Shown: one piece after another, positions 46,265 through 58,398 of the stretch
Layout: each line of letters opens with the position of its first letter
Numbering within the stretch: position 1 is the stretch's first letter
Assembly (NCBI GenBank): GCA_051453625.1
Contig: JBOZIK010000001.1
Coordinates: forward strand, 297,408,709-297,472,708
Length of the DNA stretch: 64,000 nt
Direction of reading: 5' to 3'
DNA from: Welwitschia mirabilis
Taxonomy: Eukaryota; Gnetophyta; Gnetopsida; Welwitschiales
Position numbers and translations under genes: made by a program
Notes under the pieces: generated by a model
The model's input: only the letters and a program-made list of their open reading frames with translations
The model's database searches: none
What the model was told of the DNA's origin: nothing

Positions 46265-46318
46265 AATTCCATGTTCAAAGACATGAATTCCCTCAAATTT
46301 CATGCCTAGGGCATGAAA
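46265..46318. repeat. Pair of hairpins in the 5' LTR
   Basis: Two imperfect palindromes, 46265-46289 (arms AATTCCATG / CATGAATT) and 46298-46318 (arms TTTCATGCC / GGCATGAAA), follow the first pyrimidine block. The counterparts are at 55933-55957 and 55965-55985 in the 3' LTR. Confidence 0.75.
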
Positions 46319-46579
46319 GACAAAGAAAATCCAAATCTAGAATGTGGAAATTACCTCCCTCTTAGTGCCTAATCTCCCCATCAAGATCTGTAGGACCATA
46401 ATATCTCTTGGAGAATTAGGTTTTAGCATAGTAATGAGGTTATTCTTCTTTAAATTGATTTGATAAGATTACATAAGAACTACAAGTTAGATAATAATGT
46501 TAGATGAATCAATTTACTAGTAAAGGATCTTTTACATTGAGATAGGATGATCTGCCACTATAGATCTTTACTCATAATT

Positions 46580-46679
46580 NNNNNNNNNNNNNNNNNNNNN
46601 NNNNNNNNNNNNNNNNNNNNNNNNNNNNNNNNNNNNNNNNNNNNNNNNNNNNNNNNNNNNNNNNNNNNNNNNNNNNNNN
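46580..46679. other. Assembly gap (100 N) with duplicated flanks
   Basis: A TATAGATCTTTACT-type sequence occurs on both sides. Confidence 0.9.
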
Positions 46680-47120
46680 TATAGATCTTTACTTATAATT
46701 CTCTTTCTTCTCTTCTCTCTTCCTCCTTCTTCTTCTTTTTCCTAGTTTCTCTTTCTTCTACTCTCCTCCTTCTTTACTCTTCCTCTAGTTTTCCTACCTC
46801 TTTCTTTCTATTCTTTTCTGTTCTTCTTTACTTTTCCTCTTTTCTTCCCTTAATTTTTGCTTCTCTCTCTTCCTTTTTCCCTTTTATCCTTTATCTCCTC
46901 CTTCATTTCCATCTATCTTTCCTCTTTTCCTCCTTATTTTCCTTTTTTTTTTTCTATTCCTATACTTCTCCTTTCTTATCCTACATACTTTCTTATTCTC
47001 TTTCTTCCTCTCTTTCTACTATCATATCTACCCTGTACTATTCTTTTTCTATATAGAATTTCATACCCAAGGTGAGAAATCCTTCCATCTTTCATGACTT
47101 GGACATGGAATTATAGACTT

Positions 47121-47136
47121 CCATGCCTAGGCATGG
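47121..47136. repeat. Perfect 16-bp palindrome in the 5' LTR
   Basis: CCATGCCTAGGCATGG follows the second pyrimidine block, where hairpins also follow the first block. Confidence 0.85.
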
Positions 47137-48989
47137 AACTCCCTTAAACATTTCACCTTCTTTTTAGTGATTTTTACCCCAACATCCCTCAAAATCCTTT
47201 TTTTTTAGTTCCTCTCTTCCTTTATTGCATTTTCCTAGTTGAGATCCATCATAACTAATTTTTCTCTTATCATGTAGCCACTTACCATCTCCGTAGATTT
47301 CTCTTTACCTTGTCTTTTATTTTTGAGGTCCTATTTGTTATGATTTAGTTACTTAGAGATTAAAAGATTATAAGGTTATAGTAAATACTTAGGATACATC
47401 ATAGTTAAGTGATCCTATCCATGATAGTACAAACCAAGTTTAGTACCAACTTGATGGTCTAGGAAAGGATTATTTTTATGGTTGAATGATCATTTTTGAT
47501 ATCATTAGAAATCTACTAATGAATATAAACATGCTACGAATCATAATAATTATTTTATTAAATTCTTTTCTAATCTGAGGCTATCTAATAGGCTTCACTT
47601 AGATACTATTAGTTCACTCCCTTTTCATTCATCCATGTCACTACTCTTCTCTACTCTTAATTTAAGGGCTAGTTTCCCCCATTCTCTCTTGCTTCTAGAT
47701 CCATACGTTTAGGGGATCCTCTCTACATGTTATTTTATTTCTCAATGTCCCATTTATTATGATGATCTTGCCATGAACTGGAGGTTTCGTTTCCTTCGTA
47801 TTCATCCTAGATAGCTAGCTTAACTTTAGAAATAGCTTTAACTCTAGGTCAGCAGAAGGAAACATCCCTTTCATACAAAAAACACATTAGAAGAAGCATT
47901 AAGTGGTCTCCTTTTTGTATGTATTTTTCCTAGTTTTTTATAGTCTATTATTTCATTTCCTATTGTAATATTGTATCTCCTTCTTCTTTTTTCCCAAAAG
48001 GAGAAGATATATAACCATCTACTAAAAGAGATAAAAGAGAAATAGAGAGTAAATTTTAACTTTTTTTTTTCAATAAGAATAGTCTCTTCTTTATCTTCTT
48101 AAGGCTTGTGTTCATTGAAGACCTCAAATATTAGAAATAAAGGACTTGATTATAAATAATATATTTTGTGAAAAAGAATCAAAATTATGATTTCTTAGAG
48201 AAATATTGCTTCCATAAGTGCATCTTACTTCTTGTTTGAGCCTTATTCTATCTCATAGACTTGGCCTTGGGAGGCGACTTGTTAACATCCTTTATTCTCA
48301 TAGTCAAGATCTACTCCACTTCTTCTATTTTAGGAAGAACCTAGGATAATGAAGAGGAGATACCCTTCTTTAAGAAAGTCCACCCTTCTTTTAACCTTTA
48401 CCCTCACCTTTTATTTTATTTTGTTTATATATCTTTCTTTTGTTAGGATGAATTAGTTAGGTGGTACTCATTGCTCTAACATTATTCCTTAGTTGCCCTA
48501 TACATTAAGGAAAATTGTTTTTGGATACCTAATTTCTAGTTTCTCTCTAAAAGAAGTCTAAGTTTTTAACTTGAGAAGCAAGCATTGTTGTCTCTTCAAA
48601 TCCTAGAGAAATAAATCTACATTCATATGTCTTCTCTACTACTAGAAAGAGGGACAAATTAGCTATACTAGTCATTACTATTATATTCACTGTAAGATGT
48701 TGCTACAACTTAAGAATAAGGGAGTTAGAGAATATTCATTATCCTTATCCTTCTCTTTCATTACATATTCTTTTGAAGGTTTCTCTTTAAAAACCTCTTC
48801 TTTTGACCTATTACCCTTTCTAATTATGACCCTTTATTCCATCTATCATTTTCCACTAGTTATATCCCTTTTTTAACCAACTCACTTATGGTCAATCTAC
48901 CTTTTCCATTTATTAGGAATAATTCCCTTAAATTTTCTATCCTCAATCCTTTACATACAAAATAAGAGAAGGTCACCCAAGACTAAAGC

Positions 48990-50300
48990 CTTTACTCTAT
49001 TTTATTCCTAAAAGATGATATCACCACTTTCACTAGGGCATTTCACTTTCTAAGAGTAAATCAAGAGGGTTTAATTGCCAACTATTTCTCCTTTACCCTA
49101 GAGGGAAAGCTTAACTCTGGTATCTGTATCTATCTCTTAACTTTATTAGTTTATGAAATGAGTTGATTCAATCTTTTCTCCACTAGTTTGGAGGGTAAAT
49201 AAATCCAGGGATCCTATAATAATACTTTACAATCATTTAAAAGAAGCACATAAAGATAATCAAGTCATTTAATAACTACCTTTAAGTCATCTATAACTAC
49301 CTCCCTATGTAATACAAGCCTTTTGCGTTCTAAGTCATGGTTACATATAAGGCATCTTTAGACAATATCATATGATTTATTTTAGAATAGAGGTGTAATA
49401 TTAATAGTCTATAGGATTTAATGAATGAGATCATGCATATGAAAAGGCTCATACTAGTGATCCCTTATGACCATCTGAATATGATCCATATAAACCCTAT
49501 CATATTGTCACTACCTAATATCATACCTTTACCTATGATAATCCTCTTTAACCTTGCCAACTCATGAACTCTATTACCTCCTTAATTCCTAGCTCTTACC
49601 ACATATATAATGCCTCCACCTTTCTTGCCTCTTATACGTAAACCTAGTNNNNNNNNNNNNNNNNNNNNNNNNNNNNNNNNNNNNNNNNNNNNNNNNNNNN
49701 NNNNNNNNNNNNNNNNNNNNNNNNNNNNNNNNNNNNNNNNNNNNNNNNATCATCTTTAGACAATATCATATGGTTTATTTTAGAATATAGGTTAATATTA
49801 ATAGTCTATAGGATTTAATGAATGAGATCATCCATATGAAAAGGCTCATACTAGTGATCCCTTATTACCATCTGAATATGATCCATATAAACCCTATCAT
49901 AATGTCACTACCTAATATGATACCTTTACCTATGATAATCCTATTTAACCTTGCCAACTCATGAACTCTATTACCTACTTAATTCCTAGCTCTTACCACA
50001 TATATAATGCCTCCACCTTTGTTTCCTCTTATACGTATACCTAGTTTCTCATCTTTCTTAAATCAAAACCCTTCTTCATTACATATACTACTAAACTTTA
50101 TTATTTAGCCATAGAAATATCCCCTACTCATATAGATACCTCCTCCACCTTAAAAACTAGAGAATATATTAAAGCACTTAGGTGTATGTTGAAAAAATTC
50201 ACTCAATATATAGAATAATTAAAGATCTATAGAGGGAGAAATCAAGAAAAAAATGAATAACAAGAAGGAAAATGGTTCCTCAATCTAGCATAGGATTCTA
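48990..50300 (+). pseudogene. Tat-B gag remnant
   Basis: A FTRAFHFLRVNQEG segment followed by FSFTLEGK-like sequence (49010-49110) matches the retrotransposon gag core (F..AL..L.....LA..F...L.G.A). The region around 49353-50045 is present twice because of the gap at 49649-49748. Further gag is too broken to follow. Confidence 0.6.
49649..49748. other. Assembly gap (100 N) with duplicated flanks
   Basis: About 296 bp before the gap (from 49353) recur after it (49749-50045) with about 96% identity by eye. Confidence 0.9.
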
Positions 50301-51029
50301 AATGTAATGCACATAACCCACCAAGAAATACTCTAATGTGGTATCCTTTTATTATTACTATCCATTTCATCAAATGATAAATCATCATAGAGAAAACTAT
50401 TAGGATCAATTCCACATGCAGAAAATTATTAAGATCTTCTATAACTCCATCACTTTCTATTCTTACTCGAAAGGGATGTACTAATGTAACCTTATAAACT
50501 CTCTAGGGGAAGTTAATGTTACCTCCATATCTTTTAAAAGAAAAATGTTTTTATTAACCTTTTGGATGATATGATGGCCTGCCAAATCTCCATTTTCACT
50601 AGAAAAACTACAGATACAAATAGATAAGCCATGGATCCAAAACCAATAAGGTGATTAGTGAGAAGTCCAAAGAAAAGGAGAAGGAGTCAACCACTCTATC
50701 CATCCCTCCTAGTAAAAATCTAAATCCTCCACATCAAGATGATTTAGATGATCCTTTATCACCTTCTAAGGATGAAAAGTATGAGACCTTAACCCTAATA
50801 AAAAATGTCTAAAAAATGATAGTAAAATAGCAAAAAAAGACCACTTCATCATATTATATGATATAATATTTAAAAACATGCAAAGACGATATATCTATTT
50901 TGAAAGTCCTTTAGATGAGTAAAGATCAATAAAAGAAGATCATACATGCCTACATGTCCATTAATGTATAAGATTTACCCATAAAAATAAATGTAGTAGA
51001 ATTAGAAGCAAAAGCTACTATCTTCACTA

Positions 51030-51370
51030 TGAAGAAAAAGGTACCCTCTTTTCTTGTTACTTTACATATGTTTGAAAAAAAAGTTTATAATTTCCTTATT
51101 GACTCTAAATACTTTACCAATATTATTTCTTTTGATGTAGCTAAGTAACTAGAATTGATTTTAAAAGAATATAGTAAACTAGTAATCTAGCTTAACTGTA
51201 CTAATTTTAAGATCTAAGGAATTCTCAAATATGTCAAAGTAAAGCTAGCATTAGATCCCATATTATCAATGTTATTAATTTCTATGTTATCATCATTCCA
51301 GTCATATATGATGCTGTGCTGAGTTGGAGTTGGATGGCTTTCCTCAGTGCATATATCCTTTCAAATTACT
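51030..51370 (+). pseudogene. Tat-B protease remnant
   Basis: A VYNFLIDSK..NIISFDVAK segment (about 51085-51150) corresponds to the active-site block of Tat proteases (.NCLIDGGS..NVMS...). About 60 codons further on, a WSWMAFLSAY-like segment corresponds to the LGR.W block. The normal catalytic D[TS]G is read as DSK. Confidence 0.65.
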
Positions 51371-51594
51371 CACACATGTTACTACTCTGAAAAGGAGTCC
51401 TTAATCAGATAGGTATTGAAATAGAATTCTAACTGAAATACAATATCATTAATTATGGTGGGAAGAAGGAAGATATATAAGAACCTATTATAGACTCTAG
51501 ACTTGGAACCTACCTCTACAATATCAAGGAGGTAATACTATAATTAAAGAAGATTAGTATCCCCTAGCTTTGTGTCAATTAAAGAAACTTGATC

Positions 51595-52000
51595 CATATT
51601 CTTTGATGAAGATAAAAATGCAAACGGCAGAGGTATAGGTGTAGTTATTAAATCCCTAGAGGAAAATTATACTTAAAAAGATTCTTAAGTTGAATTTATA
51701 GAATTAAATAATTCCATTGAGTATGAGGCCCTATTCCAATACTTGAAACATGCCTTCTTGAAGAATGTAAGAAAGGTTCACATCTTTAGAACTTATAAAG
51801 TTATATTGATGTGGTCAATAGTGAATATTAAATATATGTTCCCATGTTTAAGATGTATAAAGTAAGAGTTCCAAATTTTGTAGATGATTTTAAAGAGTAA
51901 TTTCTCAATTAGATCCCATACAGAAAGAATTCACTAGTAAATAAAATAGTAGTTTTAACTGTAAAGGTAACCTAGTCAGTGATCTACTAGTTAAGGAACT
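51595..52000 (+). pseudogene. Tat-B additional RNase H remnant, upstream of RT
   Basis: The plus strand reads IFFDEDKNANGRGIGVVI (first catalytic Asp block), then a SIEYEALFQYLKHAFLKNV segment (Glu block), then a HIFRTYKVIL segment where the next Asp would be. This is an RNase H fold of the extra, archaeal-type kind, separated from the RT by about 500 bp and placed before it. Another RNase H follows RT (53745-54170). The third Asp appears lost. Confidence 0.8.
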
Positions 52001-52489
52001 CTATATTCATACCATCTTAGGTAAATTAGTTGTAGATAACATTAGATACTTCTAAATATTCATAAGAAATGAACAAATCCTTAGATTCATGTGTAATTAA
52101 GATGAGTTTAAAACACAAATATTACATGATGAAGAAAACTTAATAAATGATGGATATTTATAAAATATGGTGTATTATAGTTCTACAATAATAAGATTTC
52201 TTTAGGATTTATTCAAGTTGAGAAGTTATTTAACTTAGAACTAGAGATCCCTTTTCTTCACTGCTACACAGATGAATAAGTGGAAGAGATTAATTTGAAT
52301 TCATCACATGAATCTAAACCCATTAAAATCTAAAGGACATGATTCACCCAATAAAGATAAGCCATGTTATTACCCATCAAGATGTTAAAGGCATCTTTGC
52401 TTAGCTATATGAAGACTTAAGGTTGATTTACAAATACTAACTCGCATCATTCTTACATCATCCCTTACAAATAAAGCACTAAGGCATTT

Positions 52490-53240
52490 AAGCAACGACA
52501 GAGGAAACTGAATATAACTCTAAAACTACTAATAAAAACAGTTAATAAGATACTAAAATTAGGTATCATTTATCTTATTAGGCACACCACTTGAGTAGCC
52601 AACCTTATTTCCATTAAAAAGAAAGTAAGAGAAATTGTCTTATGTGTGGACTTCCAAAATCTTAATAAGCACTTTGTCAAAGAAACTACCCCATCCTAAC
52701 TATTGAAAAAGTGTTGAAAAATGCAGTAGTTGAGAAAGTGTTTTCTTTTTATATGGCTTTTCTAGTTATAATTTGATACATGTGGCCATTATAAATTAAA
52801 TCAAAATGGTTTTTACCATTACATGGGTACTTATAAAATGATTCCCTTTAGATTGATTAATACTAGAGCTATGTTCCATAGAACTATGAAGAATACATTA
52901 GTAGGACTAATTAGAAGATGCATAGTCATCGATCCAAATGACATTATAGTCTACTGAGACAAGTGAGCTAATCATGTTCAAGGCCATAAAAAGATGTTCC
53001 TATGTTTTAGATAGTTAAGCATCTACCTTAATCTAAAGAAGAGTGTTACAACTATTTTCTTAAGCAAGATTCCAGGATTCCTCATATCCGATTAAGTCGT
53101 AAGAGTAGATCTAGAATGCATACACACCATTCAAAAGATTTATCTCCTAGGATTTCTTAAAGAACTTTGATATTTCTTAGAAATAATTAGATTTATATGG
53201 TATTTCATCATTCACATTTCAAGGATAATATTTCCTTTTT
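52490..53240 (+). pseudogene. Tat-B reverse transcriptase remnant
   Basis: Plus-strand blocks: a KLGIIYLI segment, a CVDFQNLNKHF segment (52660-52690), a GTYKMIPFRLIN segment (about 52830) and an RRCIVIDPNDIIVY segment (about 52920) where the YVDD box is degenerate. These are gypsy RT motifs in order. The 448-N gap (53297-53744) cuts the end. Confidence 0.8.
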
Positions 53241-53296
53241 ACCACTATTGAATAATCACACTATGTTTATATGATACCTAGAAGGTGAGAAGGCAT

Positions 53297-53744
53297 NNNN
53301 NNNNNNNNNNNNNNNNNNNNNNNNNNNNNNNNNNNNNNNNNNNNNNNNNNNNNNNNNNNNNNNNNNNNNNNNNNNNNNNNNNNNNNNNNNNNNNNNNNNN
53401 NNNNNNNNNNNNNNNNNNNNNNNNNNNNNNNNNNNNNNNNNNNNNNNNNNNNNNNNNNNNNNNNNNNNNNNNNNNNNNNNNNNNNNNNNNNNNNNNNNNN
53501 NNNNNNNNNNNNNNNNNNNNNNNNNNNNNNNNNNNNNNNNNNNNNNNNNNNNNNNNNNNNNNNNNNNNNNNNNNNNNNNNNNNNNNNNNNNNNNNNNNNN
53601 NNNNNNNNNNNNNNNNNNNNNNNNNNNNNNNNNNNNNNNNNNNNNNNNNNNNNNNNNNNNNNNNNNNNNNNNNNNNNNNNNNNNNNNNNNNNNNNNNNNN
53701 NNNNNNNNNNNNNNNNNNNNNNNNNNNNNNNNNNNNNNNNNNNN
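53297..53744. other. Assembly gap (448 N)
   Basis: The gap interrupts the RT/RNase H junction of Tat element B. Confidence 0.95.
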
Positions 53745-54170
53745 TTTGAGCTAATTAAGAAGGTAATAACTCATATCAAGGCTAGTGATCCTTAACTTAT
53801 TAAAAGAGTTCTTTCTCTACACTTGTGCTCTAGAAGCTACCATTATAGTATTTGTCATCCAAAAAGTAAAACATCTAGAAGTTGGACATGGAGAATTCCT
53901 AGTATTATTCTTGAGCAACCCTTTCATGATGCTGAGCTATCCTATCATTAGTTGGAAAAATAGGATTTTAATTTCATTAAGGAATCAAAAAGGTTTAAAC
54001 ACTACATCTTGAATTCTAAGGTATGGAGGATAATTACTAAACCTATAATAAAGACTCTATTAGAAGAGAGAGACTCAACTATAAGAAGATCTAAATGGAT
54101 TTTAAAGTTCTAGGAGTATGACATTAATCTCTTACTTAATAATATAGTTAAGGAGATGGATATAGGTAGA
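53745..54170 (+). pseudogene. Tat-B gypsy-type RNase H remnant
   Basis: A FELIKKVI segment (RT thumb/connection), then RFKHYILNSKVW and RSKWILKF.EYDI segments match the RNase H that normally follows gypsy RT (RHYLLGHKV..., R.ARW...L.EFDI). This is the second RNase H of the element. Confidence 0.7.
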
Positions 54171-54649
54171 GACCTCTAGTAATTTACATAGAAGATGAAT
54201 CTTATCTAGGTCATGATCTTCCTTTTTCCATTATAACAACTAAAATTTTATTTAATCCCTGATATTAATATATCTATATTTATATTTCTGATATATCCAT
54301 CTTAAATAATGACTCAATCTCATTTATAAAGGTACTTGGAATAGAAAAAAAAAAAATTCATGATAAAGAATGAAGTTCTTTTTTTCCATAGGAATTCTAA
54401 TGATGTTTACCTCTGATGCATCACATAAAATAAATCTGAGCAACTACTATAAGATTTCCATAACAAAATGAATGGAGGTCATACATCTGCTAGACTATTA
54501 GCAATGTAGATCATGCTAGTGTGATATTACTATCCTATCATAATAAATTCCACATTAAAACATGTCTAGAATTGTGACATCTGCTAATGATGTACATCAA
54601 GGGATCATAACCTAGTTATACCCCTACTCCCTATCTTTAAGGCATAAGC

Positions 54650-55545
54650 CTTTTCTAAGTGAGCATTGAACTTAATCAGTAAAATCTATTCTTGTTTCTC
54701 TACTAGTTATTTTTTCATCCTTATTGCTATTGATTATTCTACATTCTAGGTAAAGGAAAAATCTATTTGACAATTGAACATAGACACAATTATTATTTTT
54801 ATAAAGAATAACATCATCATCTATTACAACATCCTTATGCATTGGTCTAAATAATGAGAATGCCTTCACATCTATATGCTTTGTAAAGTGATGTTATGAT
54901 TGCTAAATACCTACATGAAGTACTATCTCTAGGGGAATGGATTAATAGAGGTTTTCACCAAATCTACTTAAGAGAATAAAAAATATGGTGATTATAAAAT
55001 ATTATCCCTTTCCAATAATCAAATAAAAAGAGGCCTTAGACATTTATAAAGGCATGAAATATCTCATATGAGAAAAGCCAATGAATTGACATACCATCAT
55101 CAACTATGACCTATGGAATAATAAATTAATTTGCAATGTGAGGATTAAATCCAAATCCTACTACTTATTATATGACTAAATAGTCTGACTTATCATCTAG
55201 CTTTGTCTACAAAGTGATGACTTCATGGAAGCATGTATAACCCTTTTGGAATCTCTATTAGATAGGTAGATAGGCCTTTTAGAATTGTAATACATCAACA
55301 TAAAGTTATTCATACTATTCTTAGACATTAGCAAGTCACAAATAAGTGTAATGACAAGAGGACTACTCTTAAGAAATTTCATATTGAAGATGTAGTCCTA
55401 GCAAGAGATAGATTAGTACAAAATATAGGAGTACATCGAAAGTTTAGATAGTTTTTATTATGGAAGGCTACGACTATAAGCTAGATGACTTGCAAGGGAG
55501 GAGACTGCTAGATACCTATAATGGCTTTTACCTCTACCATTATTG
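54650..55545 (+). pseudogene. Tat-B integrase remnant, C-terminal end recognisable
   Basis: The last part (55390-55545) shows an EGYDYKLDDLQGRRL segment and a NGFYLYHYC segment, matching the end of gypsy integrases (EGPY.V..L.G......N...LK.YY). The core is too degraded to place its D,D,E residues. It ends about 180 bp before the 3' LTR. Confidence 0.55.
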
Positions 55546-55721
55546 CAAGACCCTCCCAAGAATTTATCATGCATGACAAATGGATTAATAAGTATATGGT
55601 AGTTTTTACATTTTCAATAATTAATAGTTTTAGCATTATTTTCTTTTACAACTTATTATTCAATCCCTTATTGATACTTTTTCCCCTCCTCCATTATGAA
55701 TACTTAGAGATAGGAAAGCGT

Positions 55722-58398
55722 TGTGTCCTAACATAATCCCTAGGATTTGAATGATCCCTTCCTTTCTACCTTATAACTTCTTCTCCTTCTCTCCTTTCCT
55801 CTTCTATCTTCTTCTCAATACCATTTTCCTCTTTCCTTGCTTCCTCATCCTTCTTTCTTATCCTTCCTTTTTTCTTTCTTCTTTCCTTTTTTTAAATCTT
55901 TCTTAGTCCTTGGATTACCTTACACATCCCATAATTCCATGCTTAAGGTATGGAATTCCTCAAATTTCATGCATAAGACATGAAAGAGAGAAAAATTCCA
56001 TGCCTAAGACATAGGAAAAAACTTTCTCTTAATGCCTTCTTATCTTATCATAATTCTTAAAACCCCAACCTCTCTTTAAAGATTATGTTTCTAGGTTTTT
56101 TCATGAAAATCAAGGTTTTCTTCTTAACAGTGATTCAATAAAGTCATAAAGAAAGGAGGCATATAATAAGAATGTTAGATGACTTAGGTTACCAACAAAG
56201 AACGTTTTACATTAAGTGACAAGATGATCTATAGCTCTAGTTTCAAGGCATTTTTTCATAATTCTATTTCTTCTTATCTATCATTTTCCTTTTCTTTCTT
56301 TTCTTCTTTCTTCTCTTCTACTTTTCCTCCTTTCTAAATTTTCCTTTATTCTACTTTTCCTCTTTTTTCCTCTTCCTCTAGTTTTCTTTCCTCTTTCTTC
56401 TCATTCTTCTTCTTTCTTCTTTACTTTATCTCTCTTCTTCCTCATTTTCCTCATTTTTTCGTACTCCTTGCATATTCTTCCCCTTTTATCCTCCATATCT
56501 TCGTTTCTATACTTCCTCTTCTAATCTCCTTTTATATTTCTTTTCCTTATTTCTTACNNNNNNNNNNNNNNNNNNNNNNNNNNNNNNNNNNNNNNNNNNN
56601 NNNNNNNNNNNNNNNNNNNNNNNNNNNNNNNNNNNNNNNNNNNNNNNNNNNNNNNNNTCTTCTCCTCTTCTTTTATTTTTTTTTCCTTATTTATTCCCTA
56701 TCCTATCTCTATTCTACTTCTTCCTTCCTTCTTCTCCTCTATCTTCATAACTTTATACCATTCTATATATTCTTTCCTCTTCTTTTCCCATCAAGAATTT
56801 CATTCTTGGGGTGTAAAGTCCTCCTTGATTTTATGCCCTTAATGTGAAATTCTAGAATTTTACATTAAGACATGTAATTCCCTTTAACATTGATCCCTTT
56901 TTTTTGGTGATTGCAATTAGTTTTTTTTAGTTTCTCTATACCTCCATTACATTTTTCTGTTTATGGAATCCTTTATCATTGATTTTTATCATGTTACACA
57001 ATTCTTTACAATTTCCATAGAGTTCTCTTTACCTTGTCTTCTATCTTTGGGGTTATATTAGTTATGATTCATATACTTGAAGCTCAAAAGAGACCTAAGA
57101 TTGAATTAAATCCTTATGATGCATGAGATTTAAGTAATCCTACATATGACATTATGCCATAGGGTGAGTACCAACCTCATAAAGGAGAAGAGAATTATTG
57201 TTCTAGTGGAATGATGTTTTCTAGAACCATTAGGGACCTTTTGATGATTACTATTATTCTAAGCATCATAAGCATTAGTCTACTAAAGTCTTTGCTAATA
57301 TAGAGCTATCCAAAAGGTTCCATCTAGATACCATCACTTCAATTGCTTTCCATTCCTTCATGTCACTTCCTCTTCTCTACTCCAAGGTCTAGGGAGTAGT
57401 CTCTTCCATTTGTTCTTTCTTATAGGTCTTCCACATCTGGGGGGATCCTTTTCATGTTCTTTCTTAGTTGTTAATGTTCCTCTATTCCAATGATCTCTCC
57501 ATGAACTAGAAATGCCCTACTCTTTCCATGAACTATAGATGCCTACCCTTTATTTACATCCTATGACTAGTTTAACTTTAGAAAAAAAATTAACTCTAGG
57601 TTAGCAAAAGGAAACGTTTCCTCCATCTATAGAAGTCATTAGAATAAGCATCAAGCGATCTTCTTTATACACGTAATTCTCCTAGTTGTGTATAGTATAT
57701 CATTTAATTTTCTAAGATAATGCTCTAGCTCCTAATCCTTCTCCTCAAAAAAGAACATATTGTATAAATATTTCTCAAAAGGAAGGAAGAAAAGAGAGCA
57801 TGAGTTCTAATTATTTTTGTTATAAAGTCATTCTTTTTTTACATCCTAAGACTTATATTCATTAAGTGTCTCAAAGATTGTGAATAGAGATCCTAATTTT
57901 AGATAACATCTTTTCATGAAAAATAATCCATATTATACATTCCTTAAAGGAAGATCACCCTCTTAGGTGCATCTTGTTTTTCTATTTAAGCCTCATCCTA
58001 TCTCACATATTTAGCCTTAGAAGGATTTTTATTGAAATCCTTTATTCCAAAAGCCAAGATCCTTTATATAAAAATCCAACATCTATTTCACCTTTCCATA
58101 TGTGAGGAAGACACTAGAACACGTAGGAGGATATATCCTTCCTTAAGAAATTCCTCCTTTTTTGACCTCCATCCCTTGCTTTTGATTTATTTTATTTATC
58201 TATCTTTTTTTTTCATGAGTATTTACTAGCTAAGCATTATTGGTTGCTATATTCCTATTTCTTGATTACTCTATACCTTAAGAAAAATAATTTTTAAGTA
58301 TCTAATTTCTAGTCATCCTATAAAATAAGTCTTTGATCTTATTCTAAGAAGTGAGCATTGTTATCTCTTATAAGACTAGAAAAGAGAATGTCCATCAA
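55722..58398 (+). repeat. 3' LTR of Tat element B
   Basis: It begins TGTGTCCTA at 55722 and ends CA at 58397-58398. It shows the same succession as the 5' LTR: pyrimidine block (55755-55900), hairpins (55933-55985), pyrimidine block (56260-56800, with a 100-N gap) and common later segments. The sequence differs considerably from the 5' LTR, indicating an old insertion. Confidence 0.8.
56558..56657. other. Assembly gap (100 N), low-complexity flanks similar
   Basis: Pyrimidine-rich sequence on both sides is alike, probably another unmerged overlap. Confidence 0.8.

Larger units (their letters stand above)
46042..48625 (+). repeat. 5' LTR of Tat element B
   Basis: It begins TGTGATGCC and ends near CATTCA at 48625. 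It shares with 55722-58398 the order of pyrimidine-rich blocks, hairpin clusters and later segments (for example 47700-47790 with 57420-57510, and 48240-48300 with 57970-58040). Pyrimidine-rich blocks lie at 46080-46245 and 46690-47055; open frames there (45959-46309, 46857-47075) are compositional. Confidence 0.8.
46042..58398 (+). mobile_element. Tat-type Ty3/gypsy retrotransposon B, inserted in the chromovirus
   Basis: Two related LTRs (46042-48625 and 55722-58398) flank gag, protease, extra RNase H, RT, RNase H and integrase, all plus strand. Flanking pentamers ATAAT (46037-46041) and ATAGT (58399-58403) look like a diverged target-site duplication. The sequences outside belong to one chromovirus. 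Internal gaps are 46580-46679, 49649-49748, 53297-53744 and 56558-56657. Frameshifts and stops show it is inactive. Confidence 0.85.

Noticed and set aside
45959-46309. 116-codon and 72-codon hydrophobic frames in and near the Tat-B LTR (also 46857-47075)
   Set aside because: They read through pyrimidine-rich sequence; Leu, Phe and Ser follow from composition, and they lie inside an LTR.
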